Positions 1 through 8,910 of a DNA stretch of 64,000 bases are shown piece by piece (positions within the stretch are counted from its first letter, which is position 1; each line of letters begins with the position of its first letter). Under the pieces are notes generated by a model. The model searched no databases, was not told the DNA's origin, and saw nothing but the letters and a program-made list of their open reading frames with translations. The stretch comes from PALSA-911 sp963743035 (lineage in GTDB: Bacteria; Pseudomonadota; Alphaproteobacteria; Acetobacterales; Acetobacteraceae): positions 310,001 through 374,000 of the forward strand of contig CAVUOB010000018.1 in NCBI GenBank assembly GCA_963743035.1, given 5' to 3'. A program made the translations under genes and the position numbers.

Positions 1-472
1 CGTCGATCTGCTGCAGATTGAACGGATCGCGATAATAGCTGCCGAAATCGCGCATGCCGTCCAGGTAGAAATCGTTGCGCGCGGTGAATCCGCGGATCGT
101 CAGGTTGTCGCCCTGGGCGCCGGCCTCTCCCGCGCCGAGGCTGATGCCGGGCACGTTGCGCAGCGCGTCGCGCACGGTGGTGACGCCCTGGTCCTGCATG
201 AGCTGCTGCGGGATCACATTGATCGATTGCGGCGTGTCGAGCAGAGGCTGGGTCAGCCTGGTAAGCGAAGGGGTCGTGGCCTGGTAGCCGGAGGAGGTCG
301 CGTCGCCTTCCACGGGCAGGGTCGGCAGCATTGTCGGGGCCTCCGGGGCCGACTGCGCCCGGGCTTCCTGGGTCGAGGCCATGTTGGCCAGAACCATGCC
401 GAAGGCGCCGGTCATCACCGTGCGCAGGGAGGCGAGGTCCGACATGGCTGAGGGAGTGGATCTTTGCAGCAT
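1..472 (-). CDS. TonB-dependent siderophore receptor, N-terminal part
   Basis: Outer-membrane receptor that imports ferric siderophores using TonB energy. Only the first 157 codons are present; the gene runs off the left edge. Reading from the ATG at 472 there is a signal-peptide-like start (hydrophobic stretch ending near AQA/ARAQ), a low-complexity linker, then a typical plug domain: LLDTPQSINVIP, LRNVPGISLGAGE, NLTIRGF and NDFYLDGMRDFGSYYRDPFN. The IRGF and YLDGMRD blocks are characteristic of the TIGR01783 siderophore-receptor subfamily. It is divergent from the Sel1 gene at 576, with a Fur-like site in the shared upstream region, so iron regulation is likely. The siderophore cannot be named from this fragment. 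Confidence 0.88.
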   Translation of the reverse strand, partial: MLQRSTPSAMSDLASLRTVMTGAFGMVLANMASTQEARAQSAPEAPTMLPTLPVEGDATSSGYQATTPSLTRLTQPLLDTPQSINVIPQQLMQDQGVTTVRDALRNVPGISLGAGEAGAQGDNLTIRGFTARNDFYLDGMRDFGSYYRDPFNLQQID

Positions 473-488
473 TACAGAACCTCCATAA

Positions 489-510
489 TTGCGAGTAATT
501 CTCATTTGCG
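489..510. promoter_or_regulatory. Candidate Fur-like iron box
   Basis: The sequence GCGAGTAATTCTCATTTGC (491-509) lies 17 bp or more upstream of the receptor start and upstream of the divergent Sel1 gene. It has the imperfect dyad GAG-AATTA-CTC and the TGAGAAT half-site seen in Fur boxes. The site is an inference from motif resemblance and context; it is not a perfect 19-bp consensus. Confidence 0.4.
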
Positions 511-575
511 TTTATAGGCAGCAACGCGCACCGCTGCCAAGGGGCAGGATCGGTGTCCTATCGCCGGAGAAAGCC

Positions 576-1421
576 ATGCAGCTGTTGCGAATCGGCAGAA
601 GTCGCAGCACCCGTCCGCGCGCCCCGCGGTTCCGGTTCTCGCAGTTGAAATCAATGTCGCCGGAGCAGTTGCGGGCGTTGCTGGAGGGGGAGCCGCGGCA
701 GGCGGCCGAGGCGATCGGGGCTGCGGCGCGCTATGGCCTGGTGGAGGCGCAGACGATCCTGGGGCAGATATTGTTGGATGGCAGGATCGTTCCGCGCGAT
801 ACCAAATCCGCGCTGCAATGGTTCGAGGCGGCGGCTGGGGGAGATCATCCGGAAGCGATGAACATGGCGGGACGGTGCCACGAGCTCGGCTGGGGCACCG
901 CGGTGGATCCGGAGCGCGCCGCCGGGTGGTATCGGCGGGCGGCGATGAAGGGCTATGCCTGGGGCCAGTTCAACCTGGCCAATCTGCTGCTGCATGGGCT
1001 GGGCGTGGCGCGCGATCGCCGGGAAGCGTTGGCCTGGTATCTCCGGGCCGCGGAGCAGGGGCACGGCAAGTCGATGAACCTGATCGGGCGCTTCCATGAC
1101 GAAGGCTGGGAGCTGCCCCGAAACCCGCCGCTGGCGATCCACTGGTATCGACTTGCGGCGGAAGCCGGCGATTTTCGCGGGCAGTACAATTACGCGACAT
1201 GCCTGATCGGGCAGGGCCATTTGGCGATGGCCTGCGATTGGCTGCAAAGAGCGGTGCGCGGCGGCAGCGCGGACTTTCTCGCCGCCGCCGGCGCGGCGCT
1301 GGCGGCGGACCCGGAGCCGCGGCTGCGCGAAATCGGCCGGGAAGCCTTGGCGCGTTGCCAGGCCCAGGATTGCCCGACCCAGAGTTGTCAGGCCCAGGAT
1401 TGCCAGACCCAGGATTGCTAG
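576..1421 (+). CDS. Sel1-like repeat protein with a Cys-repeat tail
   Basis: Soluble protein of 281 residues made of Sel1-type (SLR/TPR-like) helical repeats, for example ALQWFEAAAGGDHPEAMNMA, ALAWYLRAAEQGHGKSMNL and AIHWYRLAAEAGDFRGQYN. Such repeats mediate protein-protein contacts. I chose the ATG at 576 because GGAGA precedes it at good spacing; the frame is open upstream to a TTG at 489. It is divergent from a siderophore receptor, and Sel1 proteins are often found beside such receptors, so a role in iron uptake is possible but unproven. The C-terminus is odd: four degenerate pentapeptides of the form C-x-(A/T)-Q-(D/S), then a last Cys. It converges with corC. Confidence 0.75.
   Translation: MQLLRIGRSRSTRPRAPRFRFSQLKSMSPEQLRALLEGEPRQAAEAIGAAARYGLVEAQTILGQILLDGRIVPRDTKSALQWFEAAAGGDHPEAMNMAGRCHELGWGTAVDPERAAGWYRRAAMKGYAWGQFNLANLLLHGLGVARDRREALAWYLRAAEQGHGKSMNLIGRFHDEGWELPRNPPLAIHWYRLAAEAGDFRGQYNYATCLIGQGHLAMACDWLQRAVRGGSADFLAAAGAALAADPEPRLREIGREALARCQAQDCPTQSCQAQDCQTQDC
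1356..1415 (+). repeat. 15-bp tandem repeat encoding CxxQx pentapeptides
   Basis: Four degenerate 15-bp units at the 3' end of the Sel1 gene encode CQAQD, CPTQS, CQAQD and CQTQD, followed by a terminal Cys and stop. Units 1 and 3 are nearly identical at the DNA level, which suggests slippage expansion. Confidence 0.8.
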
Positions 1422-1471
1422 GCGGGGGCGTGAGGCGCGGCGGTCAGGCCCGCGGCGTCACTCGGCCGGCG

Positions 1472-2350
1472 TCACTCTGCAGCCTGGGCCGTGGGGCGGC
1501 GGACGCGCAGGCGGCGGATGCGGCGGGCATCGGCGTCCAGCACGCGGAATTCGATGCCGGAGGGATGGCTGATCACCTCCCCGCGCGCCGGCACGCGGCC
1601 GGCGAGGGTGAAGACCAGGCCGCCGATGGTGTCGATGTCGGCGTCGCGCTCGTCTTCCGACAGCACCGCGCCCAGGCGTTTCTCGAACTCCTCCACCGGC
1701 ATCCTGGCGTTGATGTCGAGCGAGCCGTCCGGGCGTTCGGTGACCATCGGGCCGGCCACTTCGTCATGCTCGTCGGAGATGTCGCCGGTGATGGTCTCCA
1801 CCAGATCCTCGATCGTGACCAGGCCGTCGATGCCGCCGTATTCGTCGACCACCAGGGCCAGGTGCATGCGCGCCTGGCGCATCTGCAGCAGCAGGTCCAG
1901 CACCGGCACCTGCGGGGCGACCATCAGCGGCTTGCGCAGGATGGCTTCGAGGGAGAACGCCTCGGGCCGGCCGACGAAGGCGAAGACGTCCTTGATGTGG
2001 ACCATGCCGACGATCTCGTCGAGGCCCTCGCGATAGACCGGCAGGCGGGAATGGCCCTCGGCGCGGATCTGTTGCAGCGCCTGTTCCAGGGTCACGTCCA
2101 CGCTCATGGCGATGATGTCGGCGCGCGGCACCATCACGTCGTCGGCGGTGGTCTCGCGCAGCCGCAGCACGTTGGCGATCAGCGCGCGTTCCTGCCGGTC
2201 GAGTTCGGGCAGCTCCCCGGGCGCGGGTTTCTCCTCGGCGGCTTCCTGCACCAGCTCGGCGATCGAGTCGCGCAGGCTGAGCTCGACCCCGCGCTTGCCC
2301 AGCAGGTTGCGGATGCGCGGCCAGAGCGGCTGGCTGTGATGCGCGCTCAT
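1472..2350 (-). CDS. corC: CorC/HlyC-family CBS-domain protein
   Basis: A 292-residue cytoplasmic protein with a CBS pair (about residues 70-190; DVMVPRADIIAMS, GHSRLPVYREGLDEIVGMVHIKD, LALVVDEYGGIDGLVTIEDLVETITGDI) and a C-terminal CorC_HlyC domain (DGSLDINARMPVEEFEKRLG to the end). It lacks the transmembrane DUF21 domain, as is usual for the short form linked to ybeY. The family is associated with Mg/Co efflux or membrane integrity; the exact role is unsettled. It is last in the minus-strand run miaB-phoH-ybeY-corC, 30 bp after ybeY. Confidence 0.9.
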   Translation of the reverse strand: MSAHHSQPLWPRIRNLLGKRGVELSLRDSIAELVQEAAEEKPAPGELPELDRQERALIANVLRLRETTADDVMVPRADIIAMSVDVTLEQALQQIRAEGHSRLPVYREGLDEIVGMVHIKDVFAFVGRPEAFSLEAILRKPLMVAPQVPVLDLLLQMRQARMHLALVVDEYGGIDGLVTIEDLVETITGDISDEHDEVAGPMVTERPDGSLDINARMPVEEFEKRLGAVLSEDERDADIDTIGGLVFTLAGRVPARGEVISHPSGIEFRVLDADARRIRRLRVRRPTAQAAE

Positions 2351-2380
2351 GCCCGTATACCCCTCATGCCCGTTTCCCCC

Positions 2381-2857
2381 TCATGTCCGTTTCCAGGGGT
2401 TGGGCACGCGCAGCCTGTGCAGGATGCGGGCCTCGGCCATTTCCATCCGCCGCGCGTCGCCGGCATGGTGGTGGTCATGGCCGGCCAAATGCAGGGCGCC
2501 GTGCACCACCAGATGCGCCAGATGATGCGCCGGCCGGCGGCCGGCGGCGGCGGCCTCGCGGCGGATGGTGCCGAGTGCCAGGATGACCTCGCCGTCCATT
2601 CCCGGCGCCGGCGGATCGTAGGTCAGCACGTTGGTGGGCTTGTTGCGGTCGCGGTCGCGGCTGTTGAGCTGGCGCACGACGCGGTCCGAAGTGAGCACGA
2701 TCGAGGCGCTGGTGCCGGCGGCCCGGGCGGCGAGGCGGGCGATGGCGACCGCCCGGGGCACGAACCGGCGCCAGGCCGGTTCGGCGATGGTTATGGCGCT
2801 GATCCCCGCCGGACGATGTCCTGTCCTGACGGGGCCGCGACTGGAATCCGGATCCAT
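2381..2857 (-). CDS. ybeY: Endoribonuclease YbeY (rRNA maturation factor)
   Basis: Single-strand-specific metallo-endoribonuclease involved in 16S rRNA 3'-end maturation and 70S quality control. The zinc motif HGxLHLxGxDH is complete (HGALHLAGHDH, residues 119-129, with His119, His123 and His129 as expected ligands). LNSRDRDRNKPTNVLTY (about 64-80) is the conserved substrate-side block. Length 158 is normal. Its ATG (2855-2857) directly abuts the phoH stop codon (2858-2860), so translation is probably coupled. Confidence 0.95.
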   Translation of the reverse strand: MDPDSSRGPVRTGHRPAGISAITIAEPAWRRFVPRAVAIARLAARAAGTSASIVLTSDRVVRQLNSRDRDRNKPTNVLTYDPPAPGMDGEVILALGTIRREAAAAGRRPAHHLAHLVVHGALHLAGHDHHHAGDARRMEMAEARILHRLRVPNPWKRT

Positions 2858-3932
2858 TTAGCTGTTGTTTCCCTCGGCTGTGCGGCTGGTGTCCATCCGG
2901 CGGGCCTCGCGGCGGGTGTCGCCCTCGGCTTCCGCCCGCTGCTCATAGGCCTCGACGATGCGCGCGACCAGGGGATGGCGCACCACGTCGCGCCGATCGA
3001 AGCGCACGACACCTATGCCCGGCACGCCTTCCAGCGTGTCCAGCGCGTCGCGCAGGCCGGAGCGGGTGCCGGCGGGCAGGTCGATCTGGCTGAGATCGCC
3101 GGCGATCACCATGCGCGTGCCCTCGCCCATGCGGGTCAGGAACATCTTCATCTGCACGGAGGTGGTGTTCTGCGCCTCGTCCAGGATGGCGTAGCAATGC
3201 GCCAGCGTGCGCCCGCGCATGAAGGCGAGGGGGGCGACCTCGATCTCGCCATTGGCCATGCGCTTGTCGAGCTGCCCGCCGGGGAGCAGGTCGTTCAGCG
3301 CGTCGTAGAGCGGGCGGAGATAGGGATCGACCTTTTCCTTGAGGTCGCCGGGCAGGAAGCCGAGCCGTTCGCCGGCTTCCACCGCCGGGCGGGACAGCAC
3401 GATGCGGTCCACCTTGCCGGCCTGCAGCATGGCCACCGCCTGGGCGACCGCGAGATAGGTCTTGCCGGTGCCGGCGGGTCCGACACCGAACACCATCTCA
3501 TGCGCCGCCAGCGCTTCCATGTAGACCGCCTGGCCGGGGCTGCGGGGGCCGACCGCGCCGCGGCGGGTGCTGGATCGCCGGCAGGTCCGACAGCGGCAGG
3601 CGGGGGTCGTTGTCGATGTCCGACAGCTTGATGGCAGCCTCCACGTCCGGGCGGCCGATGCTCTCGCCCCTTTCCAGCCGCCGCCAGAGCCCCTGCAGCG
3701 CGGTCTGCGCCGCCTCCACCCGCCCCGGCTCGCCGGCGATCGCCACGCGGTTGCCGCGGCACGACAATCGGACCCCGAGCGCCTGCTCTATTCGGACCAG
3801 ATGCCGGTCGTGGTCACCGAGCAGCATCGGCAGCAGGGCGTTGTTGCTGAACTGAAGGGTAACGGCCCGATTGGTAGCCGGATTTGCGGGACCGTCGGCG
3901 GGAGGCGCGGGGCGGATCGACAGGTGGGTCAA
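2858..3932 (-). CDS. ybeZ: PhoH-like ATPase YbeZ, frameshifted in this sequence
   Basis: P-loop ATPase/putative RNA helicase partner of YbeY. The N-terminal part (from ATG 3932: a KH-like region, ALGVRLSCRGNRVAIAGEP, to LSDLPAI) and the C-terminal part (MEALAAHEMVFGVGPAGTGKTYLAVAQ, Walker B YAILDEAQN, GDLSQIDLP, stop at 2858) lie in two frames. Together they give a normal length of about 357 residues. Removing one C from the CC that follows ATC near 3570 restores LPAISTRRGAVGPRSPGQAVYMEAL, the expected family sequence. I therefore read this as one gene with a one-base insertion, probably a sequence error. Its start overlaps the miaB stop (ATGA, 3929-3932). Confidence 0.88.
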
Positions 3933-5325
3933 GCGGTGGCTCTCTCCTGGTACAGGGTTCCCGATAGCGAGTTGGCGTGGCCGGCGGCGATCCGCACGGG
4001 GATTTCCGTGCCGATCAGGCTCTCCGGGCCGATGAGGTGCACCGGCTGGAGATAGGGGGAACGTCCGCCGATCTGGCCGGGCTTGCGGCCGGGACCGGTG
4101 ACGAGAACGGGCAGCGTCAGGCCGGCGCAGGCGGCGTTGAAGGCGGCCTGCTGGTCGCGCAGCAGGGCCTGCAGCGCCTGCAGGCGGCGGTCCTTCTCCG
4201 CTTCCGGCACCTGGAAAGGCGCGCCGGCGGCGGGGGTGCCGGGGCGGGGGGAGTATTTGAAGCTGAACGCCTGGGCGAATTTCGACCTGCGCGGATCAGG
4301 TCCATCGTCGCCTCGAAATCCGCTTCGGTCTCGCCGGGATGGCCGACGATGAAATCGGACGACAGCGCCATGTCCGGCCGCGCCTGGCGCAGCTTTTCCA
4401 CGATTCGCAGGTAGTCGGCGGCGGTGTGCTTGCGGTTCATCGCGGCCAGCATGCGGTCGGAGCCCGATTGCACCGGCAGATGCAGGAACGGCATCAGCGC
4501 CGGGATCGCGCCGTGCGCGGCGATCAGCTCGTCGTCCATGTCGCGCGGGTGGGAGGTGGTGTAGCGCAGCCGCAGCAGGCCGGGGATGTCGGCGAGCTCG
4601 CGCAGCAGCCGCCCGAGGCCCCAGACGGAGCCGTCCGGAGCCGCGCCATGCCAGGCGTTGACGTTCTGGCCGAGCAGCGTGATCTCCCGCGAGCCCTGCG
4701 CCACCAGGCGCCTGGCCTCGGCCAGCACGGCGGCGGCGGGGCGGCTGGCTTCGGCGCCGCGGGTATAGGGCACCACGCAGAACGAGCAGAATTTGTCGCA
4801 GCCTTCCTGGATGGTGAGGAAGGCGGTGACGCCCTGCGGCGCCGCGGCCTCCGGCAGGAAGTCGAATTTCTGCTCGGCGGGGAAGTCGGTGTCGATCACC
4901 GCGCCGCCGGCGCGGGCGGCCTGGGCGACCATTTCCGGCAGCCGGTGATAGGTCTGCGGGCCGAGCACGATGTCCACGAACGGGGCGCGGGCCAGGATCT
5001 CCGCGCCTTCGGCCTGCGCCACGCAGCCGGCGACCGCCAGGATCATGTTCCCGCCGGCGGCCTGGCGGGCGTTTTTCAGCAGCCGCAGCCGGCCGAGTTC
5101 GGAGAACACCTTCTCCGCCGCCTTGTCGCGGATATGGCAGGTGTTGAGGATGACCATGTCGGCCAGCTCCGGCGCGTCGGTCGGGGCGTAGCCCAGCGGG
5201 GCCAGCACGTCCTCCATCCGCAGGCTGTCGTACACGTTCATCTGGCAACCCCAGGTGATCATGTGCAAACGCTTGGGCTGGCTGGCCGGCGCAATGGCGC
5301 CGTGTTCTGCCTTGAAGACCGTCAT
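3929..5325 (-). CDS. miaB: tRNA ms2i6A37 methylthiotransferase MiaB, frameshifted
   Basis: Radical-SAM enzyme that methylthiolates i6A at position 37 of tRNAs. Visible: the N-terminal UPF0004 cysteines (GCQMN, NTCHIRDKA, VAGCVAQ), the radical-SAM motif in EGCDKFCSFCVVPYTRG, and a C-terminal TRAM domain (TLPVLVTGPGRKPGQIGGRSPYLQPV). The frame changes near 4285-4300, between ATMDLIRA and FAQAFSFKYSPRPGTPAAG, where net one base is missing or two are extra. I chose ATG 5325; a GTG lies at 5334. The restored gene is about 465 codons, typical of MiaB. It is followed by phoH with a 4-bp overlap. Confidence 0.9.
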
Positions 5326-5523
5326 CAACCGCACTCCGCCTCACCCGGCCGGACCGATCCGGTGCGGGAAAGCGGAGAAATCGATGGCATTGGGTCGCGG
5401 GTCAAGTGCAACAGCGTGCTACGGCCTCCCTGGGTTCCGGCACTCTGGCAGATGGGGACGGCATCATGTCAATAAAACCCGTATGAACCGGAGATGAAAT
5501 TGTCCGGTTTTCCCGCATCGGGA

Positions 5524-6495
5524 TCAGGCGAAGGCGGTCTGCGCATCCTCGGCGGGCGTTTCCGGGCGGGGGGCCAGGATCGGGCGGGCCGGCCGGTTCT
5601 GCCGCAGCGTGGCCGCCCCGTCGGCGCAGGCCTTCCACACCGTGTGCGCCAGCGCCTTGCGGTTGGCGAAATGCGCGGGATCCAGCGGGGCGTGCAGCAG
5701 CACCGTGCAGCGCATGCCGCGATGCTGGCCGATCTGCCAGAAATGCGAGGCGATATCCATGTCCCCGTACCAGGAGAAGACCGGGCGGCTGGCGCGTCCG
5801 GTCGGCAGGCCGCCGAGCCGGTCGTAGACGATCGACACCGGCTGCAGGATCGGCGGGCGCTCGCCCTCGGCGATGGCGAAGAAGGCGGAACGGAACGGCA
5901 GCACCCGCGCGCCGTCCGAGGTGGTGCCTTCCGGGAACAGCAGCAGGTTGTCGCCGGCGGCCAGCCGCTCGGTCATCGCGTCGCGTTCCCGATGGGTGGA
6001 GCCGCGCGCCCGGCTGACGAACACGGAGCGGCCCAACTTGGCGATGGTGCTGATCACCGGCCAGGTGCCGACCTGGTCCTTGGCGATGAAGCAGGCGTCG
6101 AGCTGGCCGCCGAGCACGGGGATGTCGAGCCAGGAGGAATGGTTGGACACGAAGACGACGGCGCGCCCGTCGGCCTGGCGGGCCCGTTCCCCGATCACCC
6201 GCACCTTGATGCCCATCAGCCGGGCGAAGACGCCCCAGTAGCAGCGGGCGAAATGCACCTTGGCCCTGCCCGGCAGCAGCAGGCAGACCGACTGGATCAG
6301 GATGGAGACCAGCGTCCAGAGCAGGATGCTGACCATGCGGCGGATGACGCGGGCGCGGCGCAGCAGGCGGCGGCCGGCGCGCATGCGCACCTGATCCCAG
6401 TCCGCGGACTGGCCGGGGCCGCCCGGCTGTCCGTCATGGACGAGCAGCGGCCGATGGGCGGCGAACCGACGCAGGCTGCTGGGGGATGGCTTCAT
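5524..6495 (-). CDS. 1-acyl-sn-glycerol-3-phosphate acyltransferase-like (PlsC family)
   Basis: Membrane-associated acyltransferase of the PlsC/LPLAT fold, expected to acylate lysophosphatidate or a related lysolipid. It has the HX4D catalytic block (NHSSWLD) and the FPEGTTSDG block, in order after one clear hydrophobic segment (MVSILLWTLVSILIQSVCLLL). ATG 6495 was chosen because GGGAGG lies about 11 bases upstream; a TTG further upstream is in frame. It could alternatively be an OlsA-type ornithine-lipid acyltransferase. It lies upstream of miaB with a 198-bp gap, so it may be a separate unit. Confidence 0.85.
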   Translation of the reverse strand: MKPSPSSLRRFAAHRPLLVHDGQPGGPGQSADWDQVRMRAGRRLLRRARVIRRMVSILLWTLVSILIQSVCLLLPGRAKVHFARCYWGVFARLMGIKVRVIGERARQADGRAVVFVSNHSSWLDIPVLGGQLDACFIAKDQVGTWPVISTIAKLGRSVFVSRARGSTHRERDAMTERLAAGDNLLLFPEGTTSDGARVLPFRSAFFAIAEGERPPILQPVSIVYDRLGGLPTGRASRPVFSWYGDMDIASHFWQIGQHRGMRCTVLLHAPLDPAHFANRKALAHTVWKACADGAATLRQNRPARPILAPRPETPAEDAQTAFA

Positions 6496-6574
6496 GCGTC
6501 GGGAATTACCTCCCAGGTCGTGACCGGACAATGATGCAATCGTGAAACTTGCGCGACGTTGCTGCCGGCGCGGG

Positions 6575-7568
6575 TCAGGCGGCTTTCCTCGCGCCGATCT
6601 TCGCCTCGATGCTGTCCCAGATCGCCTTTTCCAGATGCGTCCCGTCGAAGCGGGCCACTTCCTGCAGGCCGGTGGGGGAGGTGACGTTGATCTCCGTCAG
6701 CCAGTCGCCGATCACGTCGATGCCGACGAAGATCAGGCCCTGCTGGCGCAGGGTGGGGCCGATGGCGGCGCAGATCTCCCGCTCGCGGGCGGTGAGCCGG
6801 GTTTTTTCCGGCCGGCCGCCGACATGCATGTTGGACCGCGCCTCGCCGGCGGCGGGCACGCGGTTGATCGCGCCCATCGCCTCGCCGTCCACCAGGATGA
6901 TGCGCTTGTCGCCGGTGCGCACCGCCGGTTCGTAGCGCTGGAACATCAGCGGCTCGCGCGAGCGGGCGAAATGCAGCTCCAGCAGCGCGGACAGGTTCTC
7001 GTCGTCCGGCTTGATGCGGAACACGCCGGCGCCGCCATTGCCGAACAGCGGCTTGACGATGATGTCCTTGTGCTCGGCGCGGAAGCTGCGGATGGCTTCC
7101 AGGTCCCAGCTGATCATGGTGGGCGGCATCAGGTCGGGGAAATGCGTCACCAGCAGCTTTTCCGGCGCGTTGCGCACGGCGGCCGGGTCGTTCACCACCA
7201 GGGTGTGGGGGTGGATATGCTCCAGCATATGGGTGGCGGTGATGTAGGCCATGTCGAAGGGCGGGTCCTGGCGCATCAGCACCACGTCCATGTCGGCGAG
7301 GTCCACGACCTCCTGCTCGCCGAAGCTGAAATGGTCGCCGAGCACGCGCTGCACGCGCACCGGGCGGGCGCGGGCGAACAGCCGCTCCTCCCGCCTGGGC
7401 GCCGAGGCTGGCCTTGCCCTCGCGCAGCCACATGTTGCGCACTTCGTAATGCCATAGCTCGTGGCCGCGCGCCTGCGCTTCCAGCATCAGCGCGAAGCTG
7501 GAATCGCCCTCGATGCCGATGCTCTCCATCGGGTCCATCTGGACCGCGACCTTCAGTTGCCGAGCCAT
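6575..7568 (-). CDS. gshB: Glutathione synthetase, frameshifted
   Basis: ATP-grasp ligase joining gamma-glutamylcysteine and glycine. Start block MARQLKVAVQMDPMESIGIEGDSS is typical GshB, followed after a frame change by VVLMRQDPPFDMAYITATHMLE, KPLFGNGGAGVFRI and GLIFVGIDVIGDWLTEINVTSPTG. The shift is near 7390: deleting one G from GGG gives AQAEERLFARARPVRVQRVLGDHFSFG, a continuous family-like sequence. The restored length is about 330 residues. It is probably an intact gene affected by a one-base insertion error. A repeat array lies directly upstream. Confidence 0.9.
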
Positions 7569-7645
7569 GTTCTACCCCCTCGCCATGTTCGGTTGGTGTA
7601 CCGGCTTGGCGCGGATCAGGGAAGGGTGTGCGGGACGGGGGTGGT

Positions 7646-8122
7646 CTCCTCTCCCCCGCTGGGGGGAGAGGGTAGGGTGAGGGGGAGGCGGGAGCGTCTG
7701 TGCCTGTGCCGGGTTCCCCCTCACCCCTCCCTCTCCCCGAAGCGGGGAGAGGGGGAATGTTGCCGGTGGGGTGGCTCCCCTCTCCCCCGTTTGGGGGGAG
7801 AGGGTAGGGTGAGGGGGAGGTGGGAGCGTCTGTGCCTGTGCCGGGTTCCCCCTCACCCCTCCCTCTCCCCGAAGCGGGGAGAGGGGGAAGGTTACTGGTG
7901 GGGTAGCTCCCCTCTCCCCCGTTTGGGGGGAGAGGGGAGGGTGAGGGGGAGGCGGGAGCGCGTGTGCCGGTGCCGGGTTTCCCCCTCATCCCTCCCTCTC
8001 CCCGAAGTGGGGAGAGGGGGAACGTTGCTGGTAGCGTGGCTCTTCTGTCCACCGTTTGGGGGAGAAGGGGAACGTTGCCGGTGGGGTAGCTCTCCTCTTC
8101 CCGTTTGGGGGGAGAGGGGGAG
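7646..8122. repeat. Tandem array of palindromic intergenic repeats (period about 131 bp)
   Basis: The 560-bp gap between gshB and the next gene is filled by three good units and degenerate remains. Each unit has two hairpins: CTCCCCTCTCCCCCGTTT followed by GGGGGGAGAGGG, and CCCTCTCCCCGAAGCGGGG followed by AGAGGG, linked by a conserved spacer (GGGAGCGTCTGTGCCTGTGCC). Unit starts are near 7646, 7775 and 7907. Open frames across it are repeat translations, not genes. A related single copy is at 29965-30030. Confidence 0.9.
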
Positions 8123-8130
8123 TTCCGTGA

Positions 8131-8910
8131 TTATCCCAGTCGGGCGATCGCGGCGATTACCTGGTCTGGCTTTTCCACCGGCACCATGTGGCCGGCCTCG
8201 GGCACGATCACCAGTTCGGCGCCGGGGATCGCGTCCTTGAAGGCGTGGGCGTAGGGGGCGGGGTAGATGCGGTCGCTGTCGCCCCAGACCAGGACGGTGC
8301 GTGCCTTGATGCGGTGGATCCGGTCCTTCAGCCCGCGCTCGGGGATCGGGAACAGGAATTTGCCGGCCATGCCCATGGTGCGGGAGTTGTTGACCAGGAA
8401 GGGGATCAGGAAGGCGGGGTCGTTGATGTTGACGTCGGCGGTCATCATCTTCTGGCCGAACGCCGCGTCGTGGAATAGCAGCGGCGGGAACTCCCGGGGC
8501 AGCAGGGAGAAGATGTCCGGCGCCGGATGCGCCTCGATCCACAGCCCGGCCGAGGCGATCAAAACCAGTTTTTCTACCTCATTCGGCGCTACCGCGGCCA
8601 TCTCCGCCGCGATCATGCCGCCCATCGAATGGCCGGCCAGGATGGGTTTCTTCAGGCCGAGGGCTTCGAGCACGTCCAGCGTGTGCAAGGTCACGTCCTG
8701 CATGTCGCGGATGCTGGCGCATTCTTCCGAGGTGCCGAAGCCGGGCAGCAGGGGGGCGGTGACGCGGTATTTCTCCGCCAGTTTCAGCAGGAAGGGATTG
8801 TCCGCGTCCAGCCCGGTCGCGCCGTGCAGGAACACGACATCGGCGCCGGCGCCGCCTTGCAGGATATGGATTTCGCCGTGATGGGTCGGCAGTTTTTGCA
8901 GCGTGATCAT
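8131..8910 (-). CDS. Alpha/beta hydrolase
   Basis: Alpha/beta-hydrolase fold enzyme of 259 residues. It has an oxyanion-hole HG (VVFLHGATG), nucleophile elbow GHSMGG (Ser95), acid in VLVWGDSDRIYPA and His in PEAGHMVPVEKP, a full Ser-Asp-His triad. ATG 8910 was chosen because its first bases overlap the stop of the upstream gene (ATGA, 8907-8910), implying coupled translation with the luciferase-like monooxygenase. The pair suggests oxidation followed by ester or C-C bond hydrolysis of an organic substrate, which remains unidentified. Confidence 0.85.
   Translation of the reverse strand: MITLQKLPTHHGEIHILQGGAGADVVFLHGATGLDADNPFLLKLAEKYRVTAPLLPGFGTSEECASIRDMQDVTLHTLDVLEALGLKKPILAGHSMGGMIAAEMAAVAPNEVEKLVLIASAGLWIEAHPAPDIFSLLPREFPPLLFHDAAFGQKMMTADVNINDPAFLIPFLVNNSRTMGMAGKFLFPIPERGLKDRIHRIKARTVLVWGDSDRIYPAPYAHAFKDAIPGAELVIVPEAGHMVPVEKPDQVIAAIARLG

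Noticed and set aside
1199..3631. Very long plus-strand open frame opposite corC, ybeY and phoH
   Set aside because: Its translation is Arg/Gly/His-rich low-complexity sequence with no domain, and it lies antisense to clearly conserved genes. High GC content leaves such frames open by chance.
7572..8052. Open frames across the repeat array, encoding Pro/Ser-rich repeats
   Set aside because: They translate the palindromic repeats in several frames on both strands, as expected for non-coding repeats of period near a multiple of three.
7646..8122. CRISPR-like array
   Set aside because: Units are about 131 bp, the spacers are conserved and not unique, and no cas genes are present.
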